Origin: JBCCRH01 sp039208045
Lineage (GTDB): Bacteria; Bacteroidota; Bacteroidia; Chitinophagales; Saprospiraceae
Direction of reading: 5' to 3'
Assembly: GCA_039208045.1 (NCBI GenBank)
Contig: JBCCRH010000108.1
Location: 1 to 14,601 of the forward strand
DNA: 14,601 nt
The notes beneath the pieces are model-generated. The model was not told the origin of the DNA, made no database searches, and saw only the letters and a list, made by a program, of their open reading frames with translations. Every line of letters starts with the position of its first letter. Position 1 is the stretch's first letter. Both the position numbers and the translations under genes were made by a program. Positions 1 to 7,045 of this stretch are shown piece by piece.

Positions 1-569
1 GTAGCCACTTTGGGGTCGTCCCCAAAAAATTCCTTACCATCCACTAGCACCTTATCCACCTCCTTGCCCTGCGCCCGAATCGTACCATTGCGATCCACCT
101 CTACCCCTGGGAGCCGCCGAAGCAAATCTTCCACAGGCGCATTGGGAGGCGGCTGAAACGCATCGGCATTATACTGTATCGTATCACCCCGCATGCTAAT
201 CGGCGCCCGCTCCGCTTCCACCAATATCTCCTGCAAGTCCTGCGAAATCGGCTGCATCATAATCTGCCCTGCTTCGAACTCCTCCGTACCCACGGCAATT
301 GGTCTTGAATATGCTTCGTATCCAATAAAGGTTACCTGTAGTAGATAGTCGCCCGCTGGTACTTCTTGTAATTCAAAGGCTCCCTGCTCCTGCGTAATAT
401 CAAATTTCACTAAAACCGAATCCTGCGCTTTCAGCAGCACCACCGATGCCCCCGGCAGCGCCACCGAAGCAGAGTCTTGCACCACCCCTTTTACGGAAGT
501 AGACTGTGCCCCTGCGCCGATGGCTACTAAAAAACTAAATAATACAATGAGGGTGTTCTTGATTTTCAT
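1..569 (-). CDS. Outer-membrane beta-barrel receptor, N-terminal part (runs off the left edge)
   Basis: This reading frame starts at the ATG at 567-569 and stays open to the window edge, giving about 189 residues of a larger protein. It begins with a signal peptide (residues 1-22, ending AGAQS). A carboxypeptidase-regulatory-like beta-sandwich follows (about 24-105, with the typical GAFELQEVPAGDYLL and FIGYEA). Next comes a plug-like segment containing RGDTIQYNADAF, VEDLLRRLPGVEVD and LVDGKEFFGDDPKVAT. The last string is characteristic of the Bacteroidota outer-membrane beta-barrel family related to TonB-dependent receptors (OMP_b-brl_3 type). The barrel itself lies outside the window. It should sit in the outer membrane; its substrate is unknown. 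It lies 37 bp downstream of the GLPGLI gene on the same strand and is probably cotranscribed with it. Confidence 0.9.
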   Translation of the reverse strand, partial: MKIKNTLIVLFSFLVAIGAGAQSTSVKGVVQDSASVALPGASVVLLKAQDSVLVKFDITQEQGAFELQEVPAGDYLLQVTFIGYEAYSRPIAVGTEEFEAGQIMMQPISQDLQEILVEAERAPISMRGDTIQYNADAFQPPPNAPVEDLLRRLPGVEVDRNGTIRAQGKEVDKVLVDGKEFFGDDPKVA

Positions 570-606
570 GACAATGGGTAATTTTTAGCGTAAGCAATAA
601 TCAATT

Positions 607-1374
607 CTAATTCCGAATCTGTACCTGTACTCGGTTCCCCCCAGCGGCTTCTCCCATTTCCGCAGTCTTCTCTGCTACGATTTGGTCAAACTCCTCCTGA
701 CTTACTTTCTTACCCTTTTTAGGTGCTTTTAGTAACCCGCTCTCTAGTTGCTTAAAATCCACTTTTTGGGCGATGTATTTTCTTATCCCATTTTCGCCTT
801 CTGAAGTTACTTCTAAGATCATCCCAGGCAAGTTCATATAGCCTGAAGGGCCAGTGGTAACAGGAATAGTGGGGGTGAACCAAGCTTCGATCTTGCTCCC
901 TTTGACCTCAGTAAGCGCTTGCTGGCAAGCGTATCCTGCTACCATTTTCGAGGCTCCTGTCAATTTCCAATCGTAAGTAGTGCCTGCTCCTTTTACCAGA
1001 AACTTACGTCCCAAAAAGCTTCGCTGATTGAGCATTTTATTGGCCTTGATGTCGTGGAAAATTTTGTTTTCGCCATCCGAACGTATCATCTTGATTTGTA
1101 CACTGCCATCATCAGAATTGTAGTCTTGGCTGCCGTCGGTTGCTTCGGCTTTGGGTGGGTTGGTAAAGAGGGAAGCCTCTGAAGTGAAGTATAATATCTT
1201 ATTATTCACTTGCTCGCTAGGCATCAGCTTCTCCAATTGTTCTTGAGAGATGGGCAGCCCTTCTGGTAATTCGATGTCAATTTTTATAATTTCTTTGTAT
1301 TGGATTTCGCCTTCTTGAGTGGAGAGGGTAAAGAATGGAAGTCCAGCTAAAATGAATGCAACAATTCGTAACAT
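607..1374 (-). CDS. GLPGLI family secreted protein
   Basis: This 255-residue protein has a hydrophobic N-terminal stretch (residues 2-18) that is probably a signal peptide, although the cleavage site (near STQ-EG) is not canonical. The family signature GYMNLPGMILEV lies at about 178-189. It is preceded by the other conserved elements of the family: YDWKL (134-138), the G-Y-A-C motif with the only cysteine (C150), and AWFTPTIP (164-171). The C-terminal 50 residues are charged and lower in complexity. The family has no established biochemical function; it is presumed periplasmic or envelope-associated. Genes of this family often lie beside outer-membrane beta-barrel receptors and two-component systems in Bacteroidota, as here. 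It is the first gene of a minus-strand unit that continues into the receptor and diverges from the histidine kinase gene. Confidence 0.88.
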   Translation of the reverse strand: MLRIVAFILAGLPFFTLSTQEGEIQYKEIIKIDIELPEGLPISQEQLEKLMPSEQVNNKILYFTSEASLFTNPPKAEATDGSQDYNSDDGSVQIKMIRSDGENKIFHDIKANKMLNQRSFLGRKFLVKGAGTTYDWKLTGASKMVAGYACQQALTEVKGSKIEAWFTPTIPVTTGPSGYMNLPGMILEVTSEGENGIRKYIAQKVDFKQLESGLLKAPKKGKKVSQEEFDQIVAEKTAEMGEAAGGNRVQVQIRN

Positions 1375-1440
1375 AAGTGAAATGATTTAATTGATTAATA
1401 ATGACAAGCACAAAAGTGGGGGCAAAAAAAATAAAACTGG

Positions 1441-1493
1441 GTTAAGCGTCCGTTATCTAGTGTTATCGATTGTTAAGCGCCTGTTGTGGTGCT
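1441..1493. promoter_or_regulatory. Candidate OmpR-type operator: five phased GTT direct repeats
   Basis: GTT begins at 1441, 1452, 1462, 1472 and 1483, so the spacing is 11, 10, 10 and 11 bp, one helical turn each. The first four units read GTTA. Units 1 and 4 are almost identical over 14 bases (GTTAAGCGTCCGTT and GTTAAGCGCCTGTT). Tandem direct repeats at about 10-11 bp are the usual target of OmpR/PhoB winged-helix regulators, and such a regulator is encoded at 2991-3683. The last unit overlaps the -33 element of the kinase promoter, which would suit activation by contact with RNA polymerase. The array lies between the divergent GLPGLI and kinase genes, so it could control both. The link to this regulator is inferred. 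Confidence 0.55.
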
Positions 1494-1512
1494 GCTTTTT
1501 TGGCTACTTTTG
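1484..1512 (+). promoter_or_regulatory. Bacteroidota-type promoter for the histidine kinase operon
   Basis: TACTTTTG at 1505-1512 matches the Bacteroidota -7 consensus TAnnTTTG exactly. TTG at 1484-1486 provides the -33 element with an 18-bp spacer, within the range known for this phylum. The -7 element ends 4 bp before the ATG at 1517, so transcription is predicted to start at or very near the start codon. Confidence 0.55.
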
Positions 1513-1516
1513 AAGT

Positions 1517-3004
1517 ATGAATCGGAACATTCAGTATATTATTCTCCTCGTTTTTATCGCTAATGTGGGCTTGCTAGTCTCCCAGGTGTACTGGTTGCGT
1601 AGCAGTTTTATGATTAATCAGGAACGCTTTGAGCAGGAAGTAAAAACGAGCTTAGACAGAGCAGTAGAGCAGGTGCTTGTTGGACATACTAGAAATGTCT
1701 TACTGGGCAATGAGCAGGGAAGCTCTGATCGCACTTTTATCTTGACGGATACCATAAGAGCTTACCCCTCTAACTTTTCGCAAATGCAGGGGGACTCTAC
1801 GAAGCCCAAGCTATCTATTTCGACCTTCATTACTAGCGATGATACTAGAACCATACCTGATAATCTCAACAGCATCCAAGTCACTTCAACCAGCCAACGG
1901 ATCGATGATATTTTTTCTGATTCCAATGAGGTATCAATTTTTGTAGATAAAGTACTTTCAGCCTTTGTCGAGAAGAAAATTGACCTCCAGAAACTCGATT
2001 CCTTCTACCGACTAGAATTGGCCAACTTAAATATCGAAACTGACTACTATTTGCGCCTCTTGCGCAAAGATTCTCTTATTGGCCTTACCACTAGCTTACC
2101 AGATGATACTGACGCCACACTAGCTACCGAACCTCTAGCAGAATCGACTCAAATGCTACCACCCGACTACAAACTACAGGCCCTTTTTCCCAATCAAACA
2201 CTGTATATCTTCCAAAAAATGGGGCTGCTATTGCTCGCTTCACTCCTCCTAGTCGGCATTACACTAGGTAGCTTTCTGTTTATGCTCCGGGTCATTTTCA
2301 AACAGAAAAAACTCTCTGAAGTCAAGAATGACTTCATCAATAATATGACCCATGAGCTAAAGACCCCCATCGCTGTACTCTCCGCCGCCAACGAGGCCTT
2401 GACCAATTTCAACGCCCTAGACGACCGCGCCAAAACCCTACGCTACCTCGATATTTTTAAGCGCGAGCTGGAACGGTTGACTACGATGGTGGAAAAAGTA
2501 CTCAATATTTCGATCTACGAAAAAGAGACCTTCCAACTCAAAAAAGAACCCGTACACGTACCCGAATTGATCCGAAACCTCATCGACCGCCACCAAATCA
2601 GCCACAATGGAACACTCGAAATCAACTATGAAAACCATTTAGCGCAAGCGACCCTACCCCTCGACAAAGTCCACTTCCACAACGTGCTAAACAATCTGAT
2701 CGACAACGCCATAAAATACTCCCAAACCCCTAAACTCCTAAACATCACCACCCACACCCAAGCTAGAGATACCGTCATCAGCGTACAAGACAACGGCATT
2801 GGCATTTCGAAAGCCAACCAAAAGACCATTTTTGACAAATTCTACCGCGTCCCTACCGGTGATGTACATACGGTAAAGGGTTTCGGCTTGGGACTGAGCT
2901 ACGTGAAGCGTATGGTGGAGCAGCACGGTGGCACAATTGAAGTAGATAGTACCCTTGGGCAAGGCAGCACCTTTACAATTCGACTACCACATGAAGAAAA
3001 TTAA
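1517..3004 (+). CDS. Membrane sensor histidine kinase (HisKA/HATPase)
   Basis: This 495-residue inner-membrane kinase has a first membrane helix at about 7-27, a periplasmic sensor region of roughly 200 residues (30-230) that I do not recognise, and a second helix at about 233-258. No obvious HAMP domain follows. The HisKA H-box is NNMTHELKTP, with phospho-acceptor H279. The ATPase domain shows the N-box (LNNLIDNAIKYS, 391-402), the G1 box (DNGIGI, 425-430), the F-box (FDKFYR, 439-444) and the G2 box (GFGLGL, 455-460), so it should be catalytically active. The ATG at 1517 is the only start that keeps the first helix; the next in-frame Met is after it. The gene overlaps the response regulator gene by 14 bp. 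Codons in the second half lean more toward C-ending forms than in the first half. Confidence 0.93.
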   Translation: MNRNIQYIILLVFIANVGLLVSQVYWLRSSFMINQERFEQEVKTSLDRAVEQVLVGHTRNVLLGNEQGSSDRTFILTDTIRAYPSNFSQMQGDSTKPKLSISTFITSDDTRTIPDNLNSIQVTSTSQRIDDIFSDSNEVSIFVDKVLSAFVEKKIDLQKLDSFYRLELANLNIETDYYLRLLRKDSLIGLTTSLPDDTDATLATEPLAESTQMLPPDYKLQALFPNQTLYIFQKMGLLLLASLLLVGITLGSFLFMLRVIFKQKKLSEVKNDFINNMTHELKTPIAVLSAANEALTNFNALDDRAKTLRYLDIFKRELERLTTMVEKVLNISIYEKETFQLKKEPVHVPELIRNLIDRHQISHNGTLEINYENHLAQATLPLDKVHFHNVLNNLIDNAIKYSQTPKLLNITTHTQARDTVISVQDNGIGISKANQKTIFDKFYRVPTGDVHTVKGFGLGLSYVKRMVEQHGGTIEVDSTLGQGSTFTIRLPHEEN

Positions 3005-3683
3005 ATTACTATTTGTAGAAGACGAGGCGACGCTAGGCATGATCGTCAAGGAGAGCTTGGAGAGTCGTGATTTTGAGGTGCACTATGCACCGGATGGCGC
3101 GGCGGGCTGGGAGCTCTTTCAGAATATTCAGCCTGAAGCCTGTATCTTGGATATTATGATGCCTGAGCGGGATGGCTTTTCGCTGGCTAAGATGATTCGC
3201 GAAGTGAATCCATACATCCCCATTCTGTTCCTTTCGGCAAAATCACAGACCCAAGATGTCGTCAAAGGCTTTGAGGTGGGCGCCAATGATTATATTAAAA
3301 AACCCTTCAGCATGGAGGAGCTGATCGTGCGCGTAAAAGCACTGCTGCGCGACCGCAAACTACTCGCCAGCCAACCCCTCCCCCAACAAGAGCACTGGAT
3401 CATTGGCGACTACGAATTTGATGCTACCAAACAGACGCTCACCATTCAGTCGCATACCCAAAAGCTTACTCACCGCGAAGTAGAAATTTTACACCGTCTA
3501 TGCCAACATCAAAATCAGGTGTTAGAGCGCAAAACCGTCCTGCTCGATCTCTGGGGCGACGATAGCTTTTTCAACGGCCGCAGCTTAGATGTCTTCATCA
3601 CTAAGCTCCGCAAATACCTTAAGAAAGATCCACGTGTGGAGATCATCAATATCCGTGGCGTGGGCTTTAAGCTGATTTGCTAA
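2991..3683 (+). CDS. OmpR/PhoB-family response regulator
   Basis: This 230-residue regulator has a receiver domain (about 3-118) with the acidic pair E10/D11, phospho-acceptor D54 (ILDIMMPERDG), S82 and K104 in the KKPF motif. A C-terminal winged-helix domain follows (about 135-230), with LTHREVEILHRLC, the recognition-helix region RSLDVFITKLRKYL and the terminal wing RGVGFKL. The ATG at 2991 is preferred to an upstream TTG at 2955, because family members begin directly with the first beta-strand (KKIKLLFVEDE). The start lies inside the kinase reading frame, which implies translational coupling and makes the kinase its likely partner. The phased GTT repeats ahead of the kinase gene are a plausible target site, which would give autoregulation and control of the divergent GLPGLI/receptor unit. 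Confidence 0.94.
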   Translation: MKKIKLLFVEDEATLGMIVKESLESRDFEVHYAPDGAAGWELFQNIQPEACILDIMMPERDGFSLAKMIREVNPYIPILFLSAKSQTQDVVKGFEVGANDYIKKPFSMEELIVRVKALLRDRKLLASQPLPQQEHWIIGDYEFDATKQTLTIQSHTQKLTHREVEILHRLCQHQNQVLERKTVLLDLWGDDSFFNGRSLDVFITKLRKYLKKDPRVEIINIRGVGFKLIC

Positions 3684-3712
3684 AATGCTTTATCTTCGAC
3701 CCAAAAGAACGG

Positions 3713-5116
3713 ATGTCTAATCGCTATTTGTATTTGCTGCTTGCCGCTGTGTTGGCCATCGGGATATACATCATTCTCGCTTTTGACGGCACGGGCGATT
3801 CGGGCGATAGCGTCTACCACTTCCTCATTGCCGAGGGTGCCCCCCATCATCCTGAGCTGTACTTCGACCACTGGGGCAAGCCCTTTTTCACTTTGCTCGC
3901 CTCCCCTTTTGCACAGTTGGGCTTCAATGGCATTCAGTTCTTCAATCTGCTTTGCACGCTGCTGACCATCTGGCTGACCGTAAAAACAGCCGAAGCATTA
4001 GGCTATCAGCGCAATATTTGGTCAGGCATCTTCCTCCTAGCCGCCCCTTTTGTTTTCCAGCTCATCTTTTCGGGCCTTACGGAATACTTGTTTGGGGCAC
4101 TCCTCATCTTAGGGGTCTACCTTTCGGTAAAACGCCAGTTCACCTGGGCGGCGCTAGTCATTTCGCTCTTGCCCTTTGTACGGTCGGAAGGCTTGATTAT
4201 CATTGGTGTATTTGGCTTATTCTTTTTAGTAGAAAAACGTTGGTGGGCATGCCTTTGGTTGTTGTTTGGGCATGTAGTTTATGGCCTTCTGGGTACGCCC
4301 GTTCATGGCAGCCCCTTCTGGGTGTTGGGGGATATTCCCTATGCCACGCCCGCTAGTGTATATGGAAGTGGCAAAGCTTTTCATTTCGTAGAGCAGTTGT
4401 TTTATGTCATTGGCCCCATCTTGTTTGGGCTATGGATCGTGGGCCTACTCAGATATTTAGCGAACCTGTCCGCCTTGAGGCGTGAAGCGAAGACCTACCT
4501 GCGCGATAAACGCTTGGAAAGTATTTTGGTGGTAGGTGGCTTTCTAGCATATTTCATCGCCCACTCCATCTTCTGGTACTTCGGTATTTTCAACTCCATG
4601 GGTCTCAAGCGCGTCCTTATTGCCGTGATGCCCCTCTGCGCCATCATTTGCCTCCAAGGCTGGCAAACCATTGCCCAGCTAGAAGGGCGACTGTGGTCAG
4701 AATCCTGGTTGAGCTATGCTGTGCTCGCCGCCGTGCTCGTCCTCCCCTTCACCAGCAATAAGTCAGCCCTCCAACTCCCCCAAGACTTCCAGCTCAACGC
4801 CGAGCAGCGCCTTTTTACGCAAGTAGCTACCTATATGCAAGAGCAGCAGCTCCTCCCCTCCCAGCACCGCACCTTCTACGCCGCCCCCTATTTCGGCCTC
4901 CTCCTCCCCCTCGACCATTTCAATCCCCAAGAACACCTCCCGCTAGACTCTTTTGCCCTACAAAACCTCCAGCCCAACGATCTCGTCCTCTGGGACAACT
5001 GGTACGCCCCTACCGATAATGGCATTACACTGGAAGACTTAATAGATAGCTATTCGTTGAAAATAATTCAGGAGTTTCAAGCGCAGGATAGTCAAGTAGT
5101 TCTACTAAAAAAATAA
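3713..5116 (+). CDS. Multi-pass membrane protein, GT-C glycosyltransferase-like
   Basis: This 467-residue protein has about nine to ten hydrophobic helices between residues 4 and 346, then a soluble C-terminal segment of about 120 residues. An acidic motif (GDSGDSVYHF, with D29 and D32) lies just after the first helix. That is where GT-C glycosyltransferases of the GT39/PMT/ArnT type carry their catalytic acid in the first extracytoplasmic loop. GLTEYLFG and PFVRSEGL resemble motifs in such transferases. The family call rests on topology and this motif only; other polytopic proteins of unknown function are possible. The ATG at 3713 is chosen over an upstream TTG at 3677 that overlaps the regulator gene. 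It begins 29 bp after the response regulator, so it is probably in the same transcript. Codons from about 4730 to 5020 end overwhelmingly in C, unlike the middle of the gene. Confidence 0.6.
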   Translation: MSNRYLYLLLAAVLAIGIYIILAFDGTGDSGDSVYHFLIAEGAPHHPELYFDHWGKPFFTLLASPFAQLGFNGIQFFNLLCTLLTIWLTVKTAEALGYQRNIWSGIFLLAAPFVFQLIFSGLTEYLFGALLILGVYLSVKRQFTWAALVISLLPFVRSEGLIIIGVFGLFFLVEKRWWACLWLLFGHVVYGLLGTPVHGSPFWVLGDIPYATPASVYGSGKAFHFVEQLFYVIGPILFGLWIVGLLRYLANLSALRREAKTYLRDKRLESILVVGGFLAYFIAHSIFWYFGIFNSMGLKRVLIAVMPLCAIICLQGWQTIAQLEGRLWSESWLSYAVLAAVLVLPFTSNKSALQLPQDFQLNAEQRLFTQVATYMQEQQLLPSQHRTFYAAPYFGLLLPLDHFNPQEHLPLDSFALQNLQPNDLVLWDNWYAPTDNGITLEDLIDSYSLKIIQEFQAQDSQVVLLKK

Positions 5117-5122
5117 CCGTCT

Positions 5123-5211
5123 AGCTTGTGCCCCATCCCGCAAAACCTTGGATGTTTATCCTAGCAGTAACCCGACAACATCCAAGGTTTAAGCCACGCC
5201 GCACAAGCTAA
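5123..5211. repeat. Long interrupted inverted repeat between convergent genes
   Basis: A perfect 14-bp stem (AAACCTTGGATGTT at 5144-5157 with its complement at 5178-5191) closes a 20-nt loop. It is flanked by a second perfect 10-bp stem (TAGCTTGTGC at 5123-5132 with GCACAAGCTA at 5202-5211). Unpaired arms of 11 and 10 nt separate the two stems. The structure begins 6 bp after the stop codon of the membrane protein gene and lies in front of the convergent DUF4097-type gene. It may act as a terminator in one or both directions, but no U-tract directly follows it on either strand. It may instead be a small palindromic mobile element. Confidence 0.75.
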
Positions 5212-5280
5212 AGACGCAGAAACTCCAAAATTCCACAATTTCAAACCCACTTTTTTGTAAAAAATCCAAACCCCAAAACT

Positions 5281-5309
5281 CCCAAACCCCCCCACCCCCA
5301 CCCCCCCCC
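5281..5309 (-). other. G-quadruplex motif at the end of the sigma-factor operon
   Basis: Read on the minus strand, the sequence is a run of nine G, T, five G, T, seven G, TTT, three G. The four G-runs have loops of 1, 1 and 3 nt, a strong intramolecular G-quadruplex motif. The first G of the nine-G run is the last base of the TAG stop codon of the DUF4097-type gene at 5309-6112. The mRNA would therefore carry the structure directly behind the stop codon. No role is shown; 3'-end protection, transcription pausing or termination are possible. Confidence 0.7.
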
Positions 5310-6112
5310 TAACTCCCCAACTTCCGAATATAAATATCCCCATGATAGTTCTCCATCCGAAACTCTGGCCCGCCGCCATTGATATCGCCGGTAAACCAAC
5401 CATCGATATACATCTTACGCTTCTCTTTCTGTACCTGAGGCTTAGGCTTGGTGAATTGCATATCAAAGCCAGTGAAGATATCGCCATAGTTGGAGCGTAC
5501 TTTCACACTCGCTTTGGTAGCGGCAGGAAGCGTTAGGTCAACATTGCCATTATAGGTGGTAAAGGCTAAGGGGATGTCAGGTGTCAGCTTAAGAAAAGAA
5601 ACTTTGATATCACCATTGTACGTATCGGCAATAAGCGTACCGGAAATGTCCTTAGCCGTAATACTCCCATTGTAGTTTTCGATTTCGATATTACCAACGG
5701 CCCCCTCCAGCGAGACATCGCCATTATTGTAGGCCGAAAGCTCCATATCCATGTTTTGAGGCGTTTCGATGTATAAGTTTACTCCCTTGTTCCAGTTATC
5801 CGACTCAATAGATACCATATTGTCTTCTTCATAGACTTCTAGATTAGTAATACCCCCATTAATCTTTTTGAGGCCATTGGAGGCTTTCTCCATCTTTACT
5901 TCACTAGAACTGAGGGATTCGTACTTAATCAATATGTCCTTGCGAGGGGTACATTTCACGGTGATCGAACCGCTTTTTATATCCACCTCTAGCTTTCCTT
6001 TTTTATCAGGACTGGTTAGTGGAATGGTAAATTCTGAGTCTGCCTGTGCCTGTACCGCCAGGCTTCCAAATAAGAGGATGACGACCATCCAAATGATGTT
6101 TGAGTATTTCAT
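5309..6112 (-). CDS. Secreted beta-repeat protein, DUF4097 type (second copy)
   Basis: This 267-residue protein starts with a signal peptide (1-24, cleavage probably after VQAQA). The rest is rich in short beta-strands separated by a recurring turn: NGDV (130-133), YNGSI (147-151), YNGDI (165-169), YNGNV (187-191), YGDI (209-212) and a final YHGDIYI (256-262). This pattern is typical of the DUF4097 beta-solenoid-like family, described as putative adhesins, with no known enzymatic residues. Exported periplasmic or surface location is inferred from the signal peptide. It is the last gene of the sigma/anti-sigma operon, 21 bp after its paralogue, and its C-terminus closely resembles the end of that protein. 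A G-quadruplex motif begins at its stop codon. Confidence 0.82.
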   Translation of the reverse strand: MKYSNIIWMVVILLFGSLAVQAQADSEFTIPLTSPDKKGKLEVDIKSGSITVKCTPRKDILIKYESLSSSEVKMEKASNGLKKINGGITNLEVYEEDNMVSIESDNWNKGVNLYIETPQNMDMELSAYNNGDVSLEGAVGNIEIENYNGSITAKDISGTLIADTYNGDIKVSFLKLTPDIPLAFTTYNGNVDLTLPAATKASVKVRSNYGDIFTGFDMQFTKPKPQVQKEKRKMYIDGWFTGDINGGGPEFRMENYHGDIYIRKLGS

Positions 6113-6133
6113 ATTCTCTTAATTTTTATCGTT

Positions 6134-7018
6134 TTATTGTTCACTTAAATATACATCTCCATTAAACGTCTCAAAGTAGAGCTCTAGGTCGCCATCGCGC
6201 ACTTGCACCCCAGGGTTGCCACTTAGCTTGTACTTGATCCCTTTTCCTTTATTACTTTTCTCTTGCCGCACTTCCGTAGGCATAGTGCTCACATCGTCAA
6301 TCTCGGTGTAAAGGTCTCCACTAAAACTTTCAAAGTAGACTTTCGCCGCAATCCCTTTTTCGTACTGCACCTTAATGTCGCCGTTGAGCGAGTAATACTT
6401 ACAGCTCGATTGTGGATTTTTCCGATAGTGAATAAGCACGTCTCCATTGATGGCATTCACTTTTGTCGTGCCACTCAAATCCTTAAGCGTAATGTCTCCG
6501 TTAATATTATTGGCATCTACATAGTTATCCACATTCTGAATTTTGAGATACCCTTCATTAATCGTTGAGCCGACGATCTGCGTATTTTTAGGCACTTTTA
6601 TGGTCCAGTCCATCCGATAATCGTAAGAGGTTTGCCAATCGCAATTATTGATCCATTGGTTAAATTTTCCTGCTCGTAATTGCTCACTGCTCAATTGATA
6701 GATACTGGAATTCGTGCAGGGATTATCCATAAATAACACCATAACCTGATCTTTTTCGATCACTCCCAGCTGCACTTCTTCGTGCCCTTTCTTCTTAGCA
6801 GCAGCTGAGCTGGCACTAATCGTACGCTCAACGCTGATTTCAACCGTACTTTTGTCGTGCCCAACAATGGTCACATTGCCGTTAATGTTTTGCACCATCA
6901 GCAGATTCTCATTGCTTACGCTCGCAAATTCCAATCGTTTTTTGATGGTCGTTTGTTCCGCTTGGGCCATGCAAGCCCCAGTCATCGCACACAGGATGAC
7001 GATAAATAACAATCGCAT
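6134..7018 (-). CDS. Secreted beta-repeat protein, DUF4097 type (first copy)
   Basis: This 294-residue protein has an N-terminal signal peptide (1-20). AQA-EQ fits signal peptidase I; the TGAC at 13-16 is a poor lipobox because its -3 residue is Thr, so a lipoprotein is less likely. Repeated turn motifs include INGNV (45-49), INGDI (172-176), INGDV (190-194), LNGDI (211-215), FSGDL (232-236) and, at the C-terminus, FNGDVYL. An insertion before the main repeat block (about 95-145) contains C101 and C126, and C206 lies later. That could allow a disulfide not present in the neighbour copy. It lies 27 bp after the anti-sigma gene and 21 bp before its paralogue, so all four genes form one operon. 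Members of this family follow ECF sigma factors repeatedly in Bacteroidota; the function is unknown. Confidence 0.8.
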   Translation of the reverse strand: MRLLFIVILCAMTGACMAQAEQTTIKKRLEFASVSNENLLMVQNINGNVTIVGHDKSTVEISVERTISASSAAAKKKGHEEVQLGVIEKDQVMVLFMDNPCTNSSIYQLSSEQLRAGKFNQWINNCDWQTSYDYRMDWTIKVPKNTQIVGSTINEGYLKIQNVDNYVDANNINGDITLKDLSGTTKVNAINGDVLIHYRKNPQSSCKYYSLNGDIKVQYEKGIAAKVYFESFSGDLYTEIDDVSTMPTEVRQEKSNKGKGIKYKLSGNPGVQVRDGDLELYFETFNGDVYLSEQ

Positions 7019-7045
7019 AATTTGGGTGATTTTAATAGATGATAA

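Noticed and set aside
919..1182. Open frame of 87 codons on the plus strand inside the GLPGLI gene
   Set aside because: It is fully antisense to a well-supported gene, and its composition is explained by that gene's codons.
3952..4356. Open frame of 134 codons overlapping the GT-C-like gene in another frame
   Set aside because: It is entirely inside a longer frame with membrane-helix pattern and has no recognisable domain.
5250..5268. Small TTTTTT/AAAAAA palindrome as a terminator
   Set aside because: It lacks a GC-rich stem; an A/T-only palindrome in an A/T-rich stretch is not convincing.
5301..5309. Phase-variable homopolymer (nine C on the plus strand)
   Set aside because: The run begins at the last base of the stop codon, so slippage would not change the encoded protein.
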